In this document: one piece after another, positions 1-6,541 of the stretch
Position numbering within the stretch: position 1 is the stretch's first letter
Layout: each line of letters begins with the position of its first letter
Source of the DNA: Rhodobacteraceae bacterium UBA2776
Lineage (GTDB): Bacteria > Pseudomonadota > Alphaproteobacteria > Rhodobacterales > Rhodobacteraceae
Assembly: GCA_002352425.1 (NCBI GenBank)
Contig: DEIK01000047.1
Coordinates: 41,753 to 67,987, forward strand
DNA length: 26,235 nt
Direction: 5' to 3'
The notes under the pieces: model-generated
What the model was told of the DNA's origin: nothing
Databases searched by the model: none
What the model saw: only the letters and a program-made list of their open reading frames with translations
Position numbers and translations under genes: made by a program

Positions 1-233
1 TCCTGATTGGCATCGGCGGGTTGCTGGCCCATGTCTGCATCACCAAAGCCCTGACAATTGCCCCCGCCAGCACGGTCATGCCGTTTGACTTTGCCCGCCT
101 GCCGCTGATCGCCATCATCGGCGCACTCTTTTATAACGAGCCGTTGGAAGCGCTCGTTTTTCTGGGCGCAGCAATCATTTTCGCAGCCAATTACCTGAAC
201 ATCAGATCTGCGCAAAACCCCAATACCAATTGA
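1..233 (+). CDS. DMT/EamA-family transporter, C-terminal fragment
   Basis: Partial gene: the reading frame is open from the left edge (first full codon at base 3) and ends in TGA at 231-233, so only the last 77 or so residues are seen. The sequence holds two hydrophobic stretches separated by the short motif YNEPLEAL, which is typical of the last two membrane helices of EamA/drug-metabolite transporter (RhaT-like) proteins: an A-S-T-V-M-P-F helix, a loop with N-E-P, and a final helix ending in N-Y-L-N. Such proteins are 10-helix inner-membrane permeases for small metabolites. The substrate cannot be told from this fragment. The next gene starts 51 bases downstream on the same strand. Confidence 0.8.
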   Translation, partial: LIGIGGLLAHVCITKALTIAPASTVMPFDFARLPLIAIIGALFYNEPLEALVFLGAAIIFAANYLNIRSAQNPNTN

Positions 234-284
234 CCCTGTGCGGTTGGCTGGCTACCAAAGACCAACACCACCAACAGGGCCGCA
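234..284 (+). promoter_or_regulatory. Leader hairpin covering the ribosome site of the metA operon
   Basis: The only intergenic space before the P-loop gene can fold. CCCTGT (234-239) pairs with ACAGGG (274-279), and inside it GTTGG (243-247) can pair with CCAAC (262-266). The 3' arm contains AGGG (276-279), the best Shine-Dalgarno candidate for the ATG at 285, so the outer stem would hide the ribosome site. It starts directly after the stop codon of the preceding gene. It does not match the SAM-II or SAM-V riboswitch cores as I remember them. A control role is inference only. Confidence 0.35.
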
Positions 285-1151
285 ATGATGATCTATGAAA
301 CTGCCAAAGACTGGAAAACCGCCCAACACAAGCGCGTGGCACTGTTCGGCATGTCAGGCCTTGGCAAAACCCATGTGGCCAACGCCATGCGGGCCAGTGG
401 CGATTGGTTTCACTATTCGGTCGATTACCGGATCGGCACGCATTATATGGGCGAACATATCGTCGATAACCTAAAACTAGAGGCGATGAAAAACCCGTTT
501 TTGGCTGGGCTTTTGCGCACTGACAGTATCGACATTTCCTCAAACATCAGTTTTGACAATCTGGCCCCCCTGTCCAGCTATTTGGGCAAACCTGGCGACA
601 CGGCCAAAGGCGGCTTGGCGTTCGAGGACTATATGGGACGTCAGGATCAGCACCGCACGGCCGAAATCAATGCCTTGACGGACACCGGATATTTCATCGA
701 GCGCTCTCATACACTTTATAAATATGACAATTTCATCTGTGACACGGGTGGATCAATCTGTGAAGTGGTGGAACCGGAAAACCCCAATGACCCCGTTTTG
801 CGCCACCTGTCAGACGCGCTGTTACTGGTCTGGATCAAAGGTTCTGATGCCCACGCTGATCAACTGGTCGAGCGGTTTAACGCGGCCCCCAAACCCATGT
901 ATTATCCACCCGAAATCATGCGCGACATGTGGCAACGCTACCTTGCGCTGGTGGGCTGTGATGAAGCTCAAGTTGACCCCGATGACTTCATCCGCTGGGG
1001 CTATGCCGAGGCACTGTCACATCGCCAGCCGCGTTATCAAGCGATGGCCGACAATTGGGGGGTAACCGTCCTTGCCGAAGATGTTGCCAAGGTGACCACA
1101 CCCGATGATTTTGACACCCTGATCGGGTCAGCCATTTCTGGCGCACAGTAG
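285..1151 (+). CDS. Uncharacterised P-loop NTPase, kinase-like
   Basis: A 288-residue cytoplasmic protein with a textbook Walker A motif, GMSGLGKT, at residues 22-29, directly after a hydrophobic strand (VALF). This N-terminal placement is like that of small-molecule kinases (shikimate or nucleoside-monophosphate kinase type). A hydrophobic strand LLLVWIKG near residues 179-186 may be a later strand of the same fold. No DNA-binding, membrane or signal segment is visible. Two ATG codons stand in tandem (285 and 288); AGGG at 276-279 is the likely ribosome site. The gene stops 9 bases before metA and so is very probably co-transcribed with it, which hints at a link with methionine supply or phosphate transfer, but the substrate is unknown. 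I recognise it only as the kind of gene usually labelled 'ATPase'. Confidence 0.8.
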   Translation: MMIYETAKDWKTAQHKRVALFGMSGLGKTHVANAMRASGDWFHYSVDYRIGTHYMGEHIVDNLKLEAMKNPFLAGLLRTDSIDISSNISFDNLAPLSSYLGKPGDTAKGGLAFEDYMGRQDQHRTAEINALTDTGYFIERSHTLYKYDNFICDTGGSICEVVEPENPNDPVLRHLSDALLLVWIKGSDAHADQLVERFNAAPKPMYYPPEIMRDMWQRYLALVGCDEAQVDPDDFIRWGYAEALSHRQPRYQAMADNWGVTVLAEDVAKVTTPDDFDTLIGSAISGAQ

Positions 1152-1160
1152 GATTTTACA

Positions 1161-2099
1161 ATGCCCATAAGAATTCCCTCAAACCTGCCCGCCTATAGCA
1201 CCCTCAGCACCGAGGGCGTTATGGTGATGAGCCGCAAACAGGCCGACAGTCAGGACATCCGGCCACAGCGCATTGCCCTGCTGAACCTGATGCCGGAAAA
1301 GATTGCCGCCGAAACCCAGTTCGCGCGCCTGATTGGGGCGACCCCGCTACAGGTGGAACTGACCCTGATCCGGATGTCTGAACATCGCAGCAAAAACACG
1401 TCTGCCTCGCATATGGGTGAGTTTTATCAGTCCTTTCAAGATGTTAAGGACCAGAAATTCGATGGATTGATCATCACCGGCGCCCCGATTGAACATCTGC
1501 CCTTTGCCGATGTCACCTATTGGGATGAGCTGCGCGAGATTTTCGACTGGACCCAAACAAATGTGCATTCCACTTTTGGCGTGTGCTGGGGTGGTATGGC
1601 GATGATCAACCATTTTCACGGGGTGCAAAAACACATGCTGGACGCCAAGGCGTTTGGCTGTTTTCGCCACCAAAACCTGCGCCCTGCGTCGCCTTATCTG
1701 CGGGGGTTTTCCGATGATTGCGTGATCCCTGTCAGCCGTTGGACCGAAATGAAACGCGCGGAAATTGACGCCCACGATGGCCTGGTGACGCTGCTTGGCA
1801 GCGACGAAGTCGGCCCCTGTCTGGTCGAGGATACCGCCCATCGCGCGCTCTATATCTTCAACCACTTTGAATATGACACAGGTAGCCTAAAGACGGAATA
1901 TGATCGTGATGTTGCGGCCGGAAAGCCAATCAATGTGCCGGTCAACTACTATCCCAACGACGACCCCACAATGCCGCCACAAAATCGTTGGCGCAGCCAT
2001 GCCCATTTGCTTTATACCAACTGGATCAGCGAAATCTACCTGACCACGCCTTTTGACTTGGATAAGATCGGACAACAATCGACCGATTTGCGTGGGTAA
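1161..2099 (+). CDS. metA: Homoserine O-acyltransferase MetA (probably acetyl-specific)
   Basis: First committed step of methionine synthesis: acylation of the homoserine hydroxyl, in the cytoplasm. The 312 residues align end to end with the MetA family (E. coli MetA is 309). The N-terminus MPIRIPSNLPA, the block LNLMP, and the end NYYPNDDP...WRSHAHLLYTNW are all typical. The catalytic triad is intact: Cys142 in FGVCWGG, and His235 and Glu237 in FNHFEYD. Residue 111, in GAPIEHL, is Glu. In this family Glu111 is linked to acetyl-CoA use and Gly111 (as in E. coli) to succinyl-CoA, so homoserine O-acetyltransferase is the better call although databases often name such proteins succinyltransferase. 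A ribosome site TAGGA overlaps the stop of the preceding gene; ppk2 follows after 14 bases. Confidence 0.95.
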   Translation: MPIRIPSNLPAYSTLSTEGVMVMSRKQADSQDIRPQRIALLNLMPEKIAAETQFARLIGATPLQVELTLIRMSEHRSKNTSASHMGEFYQSFQDVKDQKFDGLIITGAPIEHLPFADVTYWDELREIFDWTQTNVHSTFGVCWGGMAMINHFHGVQKHMLDAKAFGCFRHQNLRPASPYLRGFSDDCVIPVSRWTEMKRAEIDAHDGLVTLLGSDEVGPCLVEDTAHRALYIFNHFEYDTGSLKTEYDRDVAAGKPINVPVNYYPNDDPTMPPQNRWRSHAHLLYTNWISEIYLTTPFDLDKIGQQSTDLRG

Positions 2100-2113
2100 T
2101 TTAAAGGACTCTT

Positions 2114-2986
2114 ATGATGAGCTTGCCATTTGACGGTGCCATTTCGACCTATTTTAACGACGATGCACCCGCCGCCGTGCGCGACGCTATTTCGGGGGCG
2201 GGCAAGAAGGATATTATCACCGCCAGCTACCCCTATGCCAAACGCATGAAGACCGCAGATTACGAGGCCACCATGGCCGCGCTACAGATCGAACTGGTCA
2301 AATGCCAGGCATGGGTCAAGGCCACAAATGCCCGCGTTGCCGTGGTGTTTGAAGGGCGCGATGCAGCTGGAAAAGGTGGCGCAATCAAACGGATACGTGA
2401 AAACCTTAACCCACGTATTGCCAATGTTGTGGCGCTCTCGAAACCCTCGGATCGCGAAAAAACCCAGTGGTATTTTCAACGCTACATCTCGCATCTGCCG
2501 GCGGGTGGTGAAATCACCCTGTTCGACCGCTCATGGTACAATCGTGGCGTTGTCGAAAATGTGTTTGAATTTTGCACCCCCGAGCAGCGCCAAAGCTTTT
2601 TCTGGCAACTGCCTGAATTTGAAGAAATGCTGGTGGATGAAGGCATTCATTTTGCCAAGATCTGGCAAAACGTCGGCCGTGCCGAGCAACTCCGGCGTTT
2701 TCTTTCACGTGAGAAAGACCCGCTAAAGCAATGGAAACTAAGCTGGATTGACGTTGAGGGGCTGAAGCGCTGGGACGCCTATTCGGACTCTATAGAAGAA
2801 ACATTCGCCCGCAGCCACAAAGATATTGCGCCATGGACCATTGTTCGCTCTGACGACAAACGCCGCGCCCGGATTGCCACCATCCGTGCCGTTTTGAGCC
2901 AGATCGACTATGACGGTAAAGACCCCAGCATCGCCTGCCCGCCTGATGACAAAATCTGCGGTGGTCCGGAAATGTGGGTGGAATAA
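2114..2986 (+). CDS. ppk2: Polyphosphate kinase 2 family protein
   Basis: PPK2 enzymes transfer phosphate between inorganic polyphosphate and nucleotides, mostly making NTP from NDP. The 290 residues form one PPK2 domain. Walker A is GRDAAGKGG (residues 81-89); the second nucleotide/metal site is EITLFDRSWYNR (133-144); the lid and following helix hold EQLRRF and DPLKQWKLS, all hallmarks of the family. One domain of this size fits the single-domain class I or II enzymes, and nucleotide preference cannot be read from sequence. The start may be the ATG at 2114 or the one at 2117; AAAGGA at 2103-2108 serves either. The gene follows metA closely, and its TAA stop overlaps the ATG of the next gene by one base (TAATG), so translation is probably coupled. 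Confidence 0.95.
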   Translation: MMSLPFDGAISTYFNDDAPAAVRDAISGAGKKDIITASYPYAKRMKTADYEATMAALQIELVKCQAWVKATNARVAVVFEGRDAAGKGGAIKRIRENLNPRIANVVALSKPSDREKTQWYFQRYISHLPAGGEITLFDRSWYNRGVVENVFEFCTPEQRQSFFWQLPEFEEMLVDEGIHFAKIWQNVGRAEQLRRFLSREKDPLKQWKLSWIDVEGLKRWDAYSDSIEETFARSHKDIAPWTIVRSDDKRRARIATIRAVLSQIDYDGKDPSIACPPDDKICGGPEMWVE

Positions 2987-3600
2987 TGCGCAAACGCGGC
3001 TATCATCACGGCAATCTGCGCACAGCATTGATGGATGCCGCGGTGAAATTGATTGAGGAAAAGGGACCGAACGGCTTTACCTTGTCCGAGGCCGCCAAAC
3101 AGGCTGGCGTCACCCCCGCCGCCGTTTACCGCCATTTTGAAGGCCGCGAAGACCTGATCGCGGGGGCCGCGTTAGAAGGCTACCGGATTTTTGGTGATCT
3201 TATGGAATATGCATTGGGGAAAAACCGCTCGGGCCTGCAAGCCTTTGAAAGCACCGGGCGGGCGTATCTGGCCTTTGCGCGCAAATATCCCGGCCATTAC
3301 GTGGCGATGTTCGAAAGCGGCATTTCGATCAACCGCAACGCGGATTTGGCGCAGGCCGCGACCCATGCGCTTGGGCAACTGGATCAGGCGGCCGCGCAGT
3401 TGACCCTGCAAATGCCCATTGATCGACGCCCGCCAGCCTCGATGGTGGCGGCACATATCTGGGCGATGAGCCACGGCGTGGTGGAGTTGTTTGCACGCGG
3501 CTCCCCCGGCAGCCAAAGCCCGTTTCCCGCCGAAGAATTGCTGGAAAGCGGGATCGGGATTTACCTGCGCGGGTTGGGCCTGATTGCGCCGGATCAATAG
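2986..3600 (+). CDS. TetR/AcrR-family transcriptional regulator
   Basis: A 204-residue regulator. The N-terminus MRKRGYHHGNLRTAL is typical of the TetR subgroup that has a WHG-type C-terminal domain. The helix-turn-helix covers roughly residues 31-52 (FTLSEAAKQAGVTPAAVYRH), followed by FEGREDL, the usual start of helix 4. The remainder is the helical ligand-binding and dimer domain. I chose the ATG at 2986, which overlaps the ppk2 stop; a GTG 12 bases upstream is possible but lies inside ppk2. It is the last gene of the metA unit. Its ligand and targets are unknown; control of its own operon is possible, but there is no upstream palindrome I can point to. It ends 3 bp from the convergent methyltransferase gene. 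Confidence 0.9.
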   Translation: MRKRGYHHGNLRTALMDAAVKLIEEKGPNGFTLSEAAKQAGVTPAAVYRHFEGREDLIAGAALEGYRIFGDLMEYALGKNRSGLQAFESTGRAYLAFARKYPGHYVAMFESGISINRNADLAQAATHALGQLDQAAAQLTLQMPIDRRPPASMVAAHIWAMSHGVVELFARGSPGSQSPFPAEELLESGIGIYLRGLGLIAPDQ

Positions 3601-3603
3601 GCG

Positions 3604-4332
3604 CTAAGACAGGTTGGCCTGAAGGTTTTTCACAGCCGCGGCCACTTGATCACGGCTGAACAGATGCATGTGGCGCAGGGTCACGTCATAGGGATCATCC
3701 TTGATCATCGCGCTTGACGGCTCTGCAAAACCAAAGGGGGCTGCAAACAGATCAATACTGCGGAAATTTCCCGATAGAATGTCCTCATTCTCGAACCGCT
3801 TGTCAGCAGTATTCACATGCGACGACGTCAGCAACAGCGCAATGTCGGAGGCCATGAAAACCTGCAGGAATTTCAAAATATCCGCATAAGAAAGATGAAA
3901 CAGACAATCCCGGACCATCATCATATCGGATTTTGGCAAAGGACCCTTGGTGATATCAAGGTGGCGAAACTGAACCCCTTCGCCGCCGTATTTCTGCTGA
4001 TTTTGCGCAATCAACGGCGCGACAATATCGCCGCCAATATAGGCGATACCGGTTTCCTCGACCACTCGGCGCATCCAGTTGTAATCCCCGCAGGGTGCAT
4101 CAAGCAGTTGTTTTACATTATACTTTTCGAACAGTTCCGGCAGGGCGGCACGCAGGTTTGCGGAATATTCCAATGTCGAACCGCTGCCGCTGATTGACTC
4201 GTCATTACGCCAGTAATTGCTGTTGTAAATTTCGGTAAACCGGTCTTCGGGTTTGTCGTGTTTGAATACCTTGCGGCGCCGTGGTGACAGTTTTTGTTTT
4301 AGACGTTTGAACTTGGAGGACAAAGTTTTCAT
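3604..4332 (-). CDS. Class I SAM-dependent methyltransferase
   Basis: A 242-residue protein whose N-terminal 25 residues are strongly basic (KFKRLKQKLSPRRRK). The SAM-binding motif I is LLDAPCGDYNWM (residues 76-87), followed by an acidic strand end at GGD (100-102) and a later strand containing MVRDCLFHLSY (139-149), in the positions expected for a Rossmann-like methyltransferase. The target is not evident. The ATG at 4332 is preferred over a TTG 30 bases upstream because the extra residues look like noncoding sequence; the ribosome site is weak in both cases. The gene lies downstream of a sulfotransferase-like gene on the same strand and looks more AT-rich than the flanking tetR and ribosomal genes, so the pair may be accessory, perhaps modifying a surface or secreted molecule (inference). 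Confidence 0.85.
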   Translation of the reverse strand: MKTLSSKFKRLKQKLSPRRRKVFKHDKPEDRFTEIYNSNYWRNDESISGSGSTLEYSANLRAALPELFEKYNVKQLLDAPCGDYNWMRRVVEETGIAYIGGDIVAPLIAQNQQKYGGEGVQFRHLDITKGPLPKSDMMMVRDCLFHLSYADILKFLQVFMASDIALLLTSSHVNTADKRFENEDILSGNFRSIDLFAAPFGFAEPSSAMIKDDPYDVTLRHMHLFSRDQVAAAVKNLQANLS

Positions 4333-4419
4333 ATCTGGTTTTCTCGTTTGAATGCAGATCAAACAATAGCCACCAACATCTTTGGCCTGTTCCCTGCGCG
4401 TTACATTTTTGAGAAGAGA

Positions 4420-5322
4420 TTAGTGTAAAAATTGATGCAATAACACCCCGCCCTCACGTTGACAGTCAGCCGGTTCGCTCAAGGGTTGGCGCACGCCAGC
4501 TACATAGTGCTGGAAACTAGGAATTTCGTCGTAAGCCGAGTCCAATTTGCGAATGTCAACTTTGGGCAGGCTTTCCCAATCAAGCACATACTTCTTATAG
4601 GGATAAAGTTTGTCAAAAACACCTTGCATCAAACTGCGCCAGATTTTGAACCGCAAAGTACGTTTGATTGTTCCTTTTTCGATGTCAACGGCGGGCGTAC
4701 CAAACATCCATTTCAATTTCATACTAAGATTGACTGCCGTTTTAGAGAAGGAACGGTTGGAGGAATTTTTCACCAGGTTCAATCGCGCAGTTCCCATCTG
4801 CGAAGGCGACAAGCCATATGCGACACGCAAAAACTCCAAATCCGCCACCGTTTCAAATTTCTGAACGATCACTTCATTGAACGTATCCGCGTATAATTTG
4901 ACCAACCGCGCCTGATCATAACATTTTGGGTCGAACCGCTTTGATAGGCTCTCATCCGTACCTTCAAAATAAGTTTTGGGATCAAGCAATAGTCCGCTGT
5001 GATGGTTGATTTGTTGATAAACTGAACGTAAAAAACCGCTGGGTCGTCGCAAAACAAGCAGAATAGTGGTGTCAGGCCCAAAGAACTCGCTGTTTATTTC
5101 AAGGTAGTGGTCCCATTTTATCGGCGGCCCAACCAACACCTCGGCACTTGCCAAAAAGCTGTCGCTAAGTTTGGTTTTATTGGCCGGATTCGCAATAAGG
5201 CGCGTAATGTTTTCGGGATCTAGGTATTTTGTATTTTGAGATTTCGCAAATGCGGGGAAAACATCTTTTTGGAGCGCCGTCGTTGCGGCCTTGCCTTGGC
5301 CAATGTGAACAACTCTTTTCAT
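4420..5322 (-). CDS. Sulfotransferase-like protein
   Basis: A 300-residue protein with the two PAPS-binding signatures of the sulfotransferase fold. The 5'-phosphosulfate loop near the N-terminus is HIGQGKAATTALQ (residues 6-18); the 3'-phosphate strand and helix is LVLRRPSGFLRSVYQQ (89-104), with Arg92/Arg93 and Ser100 as likely contacts. Such enzymes move sulfate from PAPS to a hydroxyl or amine acceptor, often a glycan; the acceptor is unknown. The frame stays open upstream into rpsI, but the ATG at 5322 is the right start: it is preceded by TGGAG at good spacing and gives an N-terminus MKRVVHIG that leads straight into the fold. The gene follows the rpsI terminator. Base composition is more AT-rich than the ribosomal genes, suggesting transfer. 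Confidence 0.75.
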   Translation of the reverse strand: MKRVVHIGQGKAATTALQKDVFPAFAKSQNTKYLDPENITRLIANPANKTKLSDSFLASAEVLVGPPIKWDHYLEINSEFFGPDTTILLVLRRPSGFLRSVYQQINHHSGLLLDPKTYFEGTDESLSKRFDPKCYDQARLVKLYADTFNEVIVQKFETVADLEFLRVAYGLSPSQMGTARLNLVKNSSNRSFSKTAVNLSMKLKWMFGTPAVDIEKGTIKRTLRFKIWRSLMQGVFDKLYPYKKYVLDWESLPKVDIRKLDSAYDEIPSFQHYVAGVRQPLSEPADCQREGGVLLHQFLH

Positions 5323-5341
5323 CTTGAGTCTCCAAAAACCG

Positions 5342-5373
5342 AAAAAAAGGGCCGCCATTTCAGGCAGCCCTTT
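5342..5373 (-). terminator. Rho-independent terminator after rpsI
   Basis: On the minus strand, AAAGGGC-x-GCC (5373 to 5363) pairs with GGC-x-GCCCTTT (5356 to 5346) around a six-base loop, with one mismatch, and is followed by a run of seven T. It lies 20 bases after the rpsI stop codon. The ribosome site of the sulfotransferase gene comes almost directly after the T run. Confidence 0.85.
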
Positions 5374-5392
5374 GAAATCGTAGAGTGAAACC

Positions 5393-5917
5393 TTAGCGTT
5401 TCGAGAACTGGAAGCTACGACGCGCTTTGCGACGGCCGTATTTCTTACGTTCAACAACACGGCTGTCGCGGGTCAAGAAGCCGGCAGACTTCAACGCGCC
5501 ACGCAGCGAGGGTTCATAAACTTGCAACGCTTTGGAAATGCCGTGCTTAACCGCACCAGCTTGGCCGGACAAACCGCCGCCCTTAACTGTGGCAACAACG
5601 TCGAATTCGCCTTCAACACCGGCAACGGTGAACGGCTGACGCAGGATCATTTGCAAAACCGGACGGGCAAAGTATTTGTCTTGGTCGCGACCGTTGACAG
5701 TCACCTTACCGGAGCCTGGTTTGATCCAAACGCGGGCAACCGCATCTTTACGTTTGCCAGTCGCGTAGGAGCGACCAAATTCGTCACGCACAGGTTCGCG
5801 CAGGATCGCTGCTTCAACAGCTTCAGCCGCTGATGTGTCGGCGCTGGCAACAGGTGCTGCTGCAACCCCTTCTACAACCTGATTCAGATCGTCGAGTGAT
5901 TTGATTTCTTCGGTCAT
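5393..5917 (-). CDS. rpsI: 30S ribosomal protein S9
   Basis: S9 sits in the head of the small subunit, and its C-terminal tail reaches the P-site tRNA. The last 130 residues match the full bacterial protein: YATGKRKDAVARV, the VKGGGLSGQAGA loop, GFLTRDSRVVERKKYGRRKARR and the universal tail FQFSKR. Ahead of this is an extra acidic, Ala-rich segment of about 44 residues (MTEEIKSLDDLNQVVEG...), giving 174 residues in place of about 130; extended S9 forms are common in Alphaproteobacteria. Its ATG overlaps the rplM stop by four bases (ATGA), so the two are translationally coupled, and a strong terminator follows. Confidence 0.98.
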   Translation of the reverse strand: MTEEIKSLDDLNQVVEGVAAAPVASADTSAAEAVEAAILREPVRDEFGRSYATGKRKDAVARVWIKPGSGKVTVNGRDQDKYFARPVLQMILRQPFTVAGVEGEFDVVATVKGGGLSGQAGAVKHGISKALQVYEPSLRGALKSAGFLTRDSRVVERKKYGRRKARRSFQFSKR

Positions 5918-6381
5918 GACTGGCTCCGCGTGTTTTTAGCGTTCATGGCTTTAACGTCCAGAACTTCTGGGTTTTGCGCTTCATGAGGATGCTCGGACCC
6001 CGTGTAAACACGCAAGTTCGTCATTTGAACGCGGCTCAAACGGTTGCCAGGCAACATGTTTTTAACAGCTTTGGTCACAACGCGCTCTGGGAATTTGCCT
6101 TCAAGCAGCTGTTCGGCTGAACGCTGTTTGATGCCGCCCGGATGGCCCGTGTGCCAGTAGTAAATCTTGTCGCTGCGCTTTTTACCCGTCAACTGGATTT
6201 TTTCAGCGTTGATCACGATCACATTGTCGCCCATGTCCATGGATGGTGTGAAAGTGGCTTTATGTTTGCCGCGCAAGCGCATAGCGATGATTGATGCAAG
6301 ACGGCCCAGCACGACGCCTTCGGCGTCAATGATGATCCATTTCTTGTCAATATCCGCTGGTGTAGCAGAGAAGGTTTTCAT
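5914..6381 (-). CDS. rplM: 50S ribosomal protein L13
   Basis: L13 is an early-assembling protein of the large subunit. The 155 residues cover the whole family: KKWIIIDAEGVVLGRLAS, the MDMGDNVIVINAEKIQLTGKK block, YYWHTGHPGGIK, and RVVTKAVKNMLPGNRLSR. The usual length is about 142-155. It is the first gene of the rplM-rpsI operon found in almost all bacteria, and the two genes overlap by four bases. A sigma70-like promoter is visible about 60 bases upstream. Confidence 0.98.
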   Translation of the reverse strand: MKTFSATPADIDKKWIIIDAEGVVLGRLASIIAMRLRGKHKATFTPSMDMGDNVIVINAEKIQLTGKKRSDKIYYWHTGHPGGIKQRSAEQLLEGKFPERVVTKAVKNMLPGNRLSRVQMTNLRVYTGSEHPHEAQNPEVLDVKAMNAKNTRSQS

Positions 6382-6445
6382 GGTGTCTACCCTATTTGAA
6401 GCAAAGCAAACGACCTAAACGCCGCCTGCGGGAATTGATTGGGCT

Positions 6446-6473
6446 TATCTATAGTGTTTCATGGTGCAGTCAA
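6446..6473 (-). promoter_or_regulatory. Putative sigma70 promoter of rplM-rpsI
   Basis: On the minus strand, TTGACT (6473-6468) is followed after 16 bases by TAGATA (6451-6446), close to the TTGACA/TATAAT consensus. Transcription would start near 6439, leaving a leader of about 58 bases before the rplM ATG. It sits between the stop of the MocR-type gene and rplM, where a new promoter is expected because I see no terminator after the MocR gene. Confidence 0.5.
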
Positions 6474-6541
6474 GCACCTTAAGGATTGCTTTATTGTATG
6501 AAAACAATGAGTTACAAAATAGGTATTATCTTACCCCACAC

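Noticed and set aside
234..284. SAM-II or SAM-V riboswitch before the metA unit
   Set aside because: The stretch is very short and I could not find the conserved core; only a simple hairpin remains.
5323..5460. Longer start of the sulfotransferase gene inside rpsI
   Set aside because: It would overlap rpsI and run through the terminator hairpin; the ATG at 5322 has a ribosome site and leads directly into the PAPS-binding loop.
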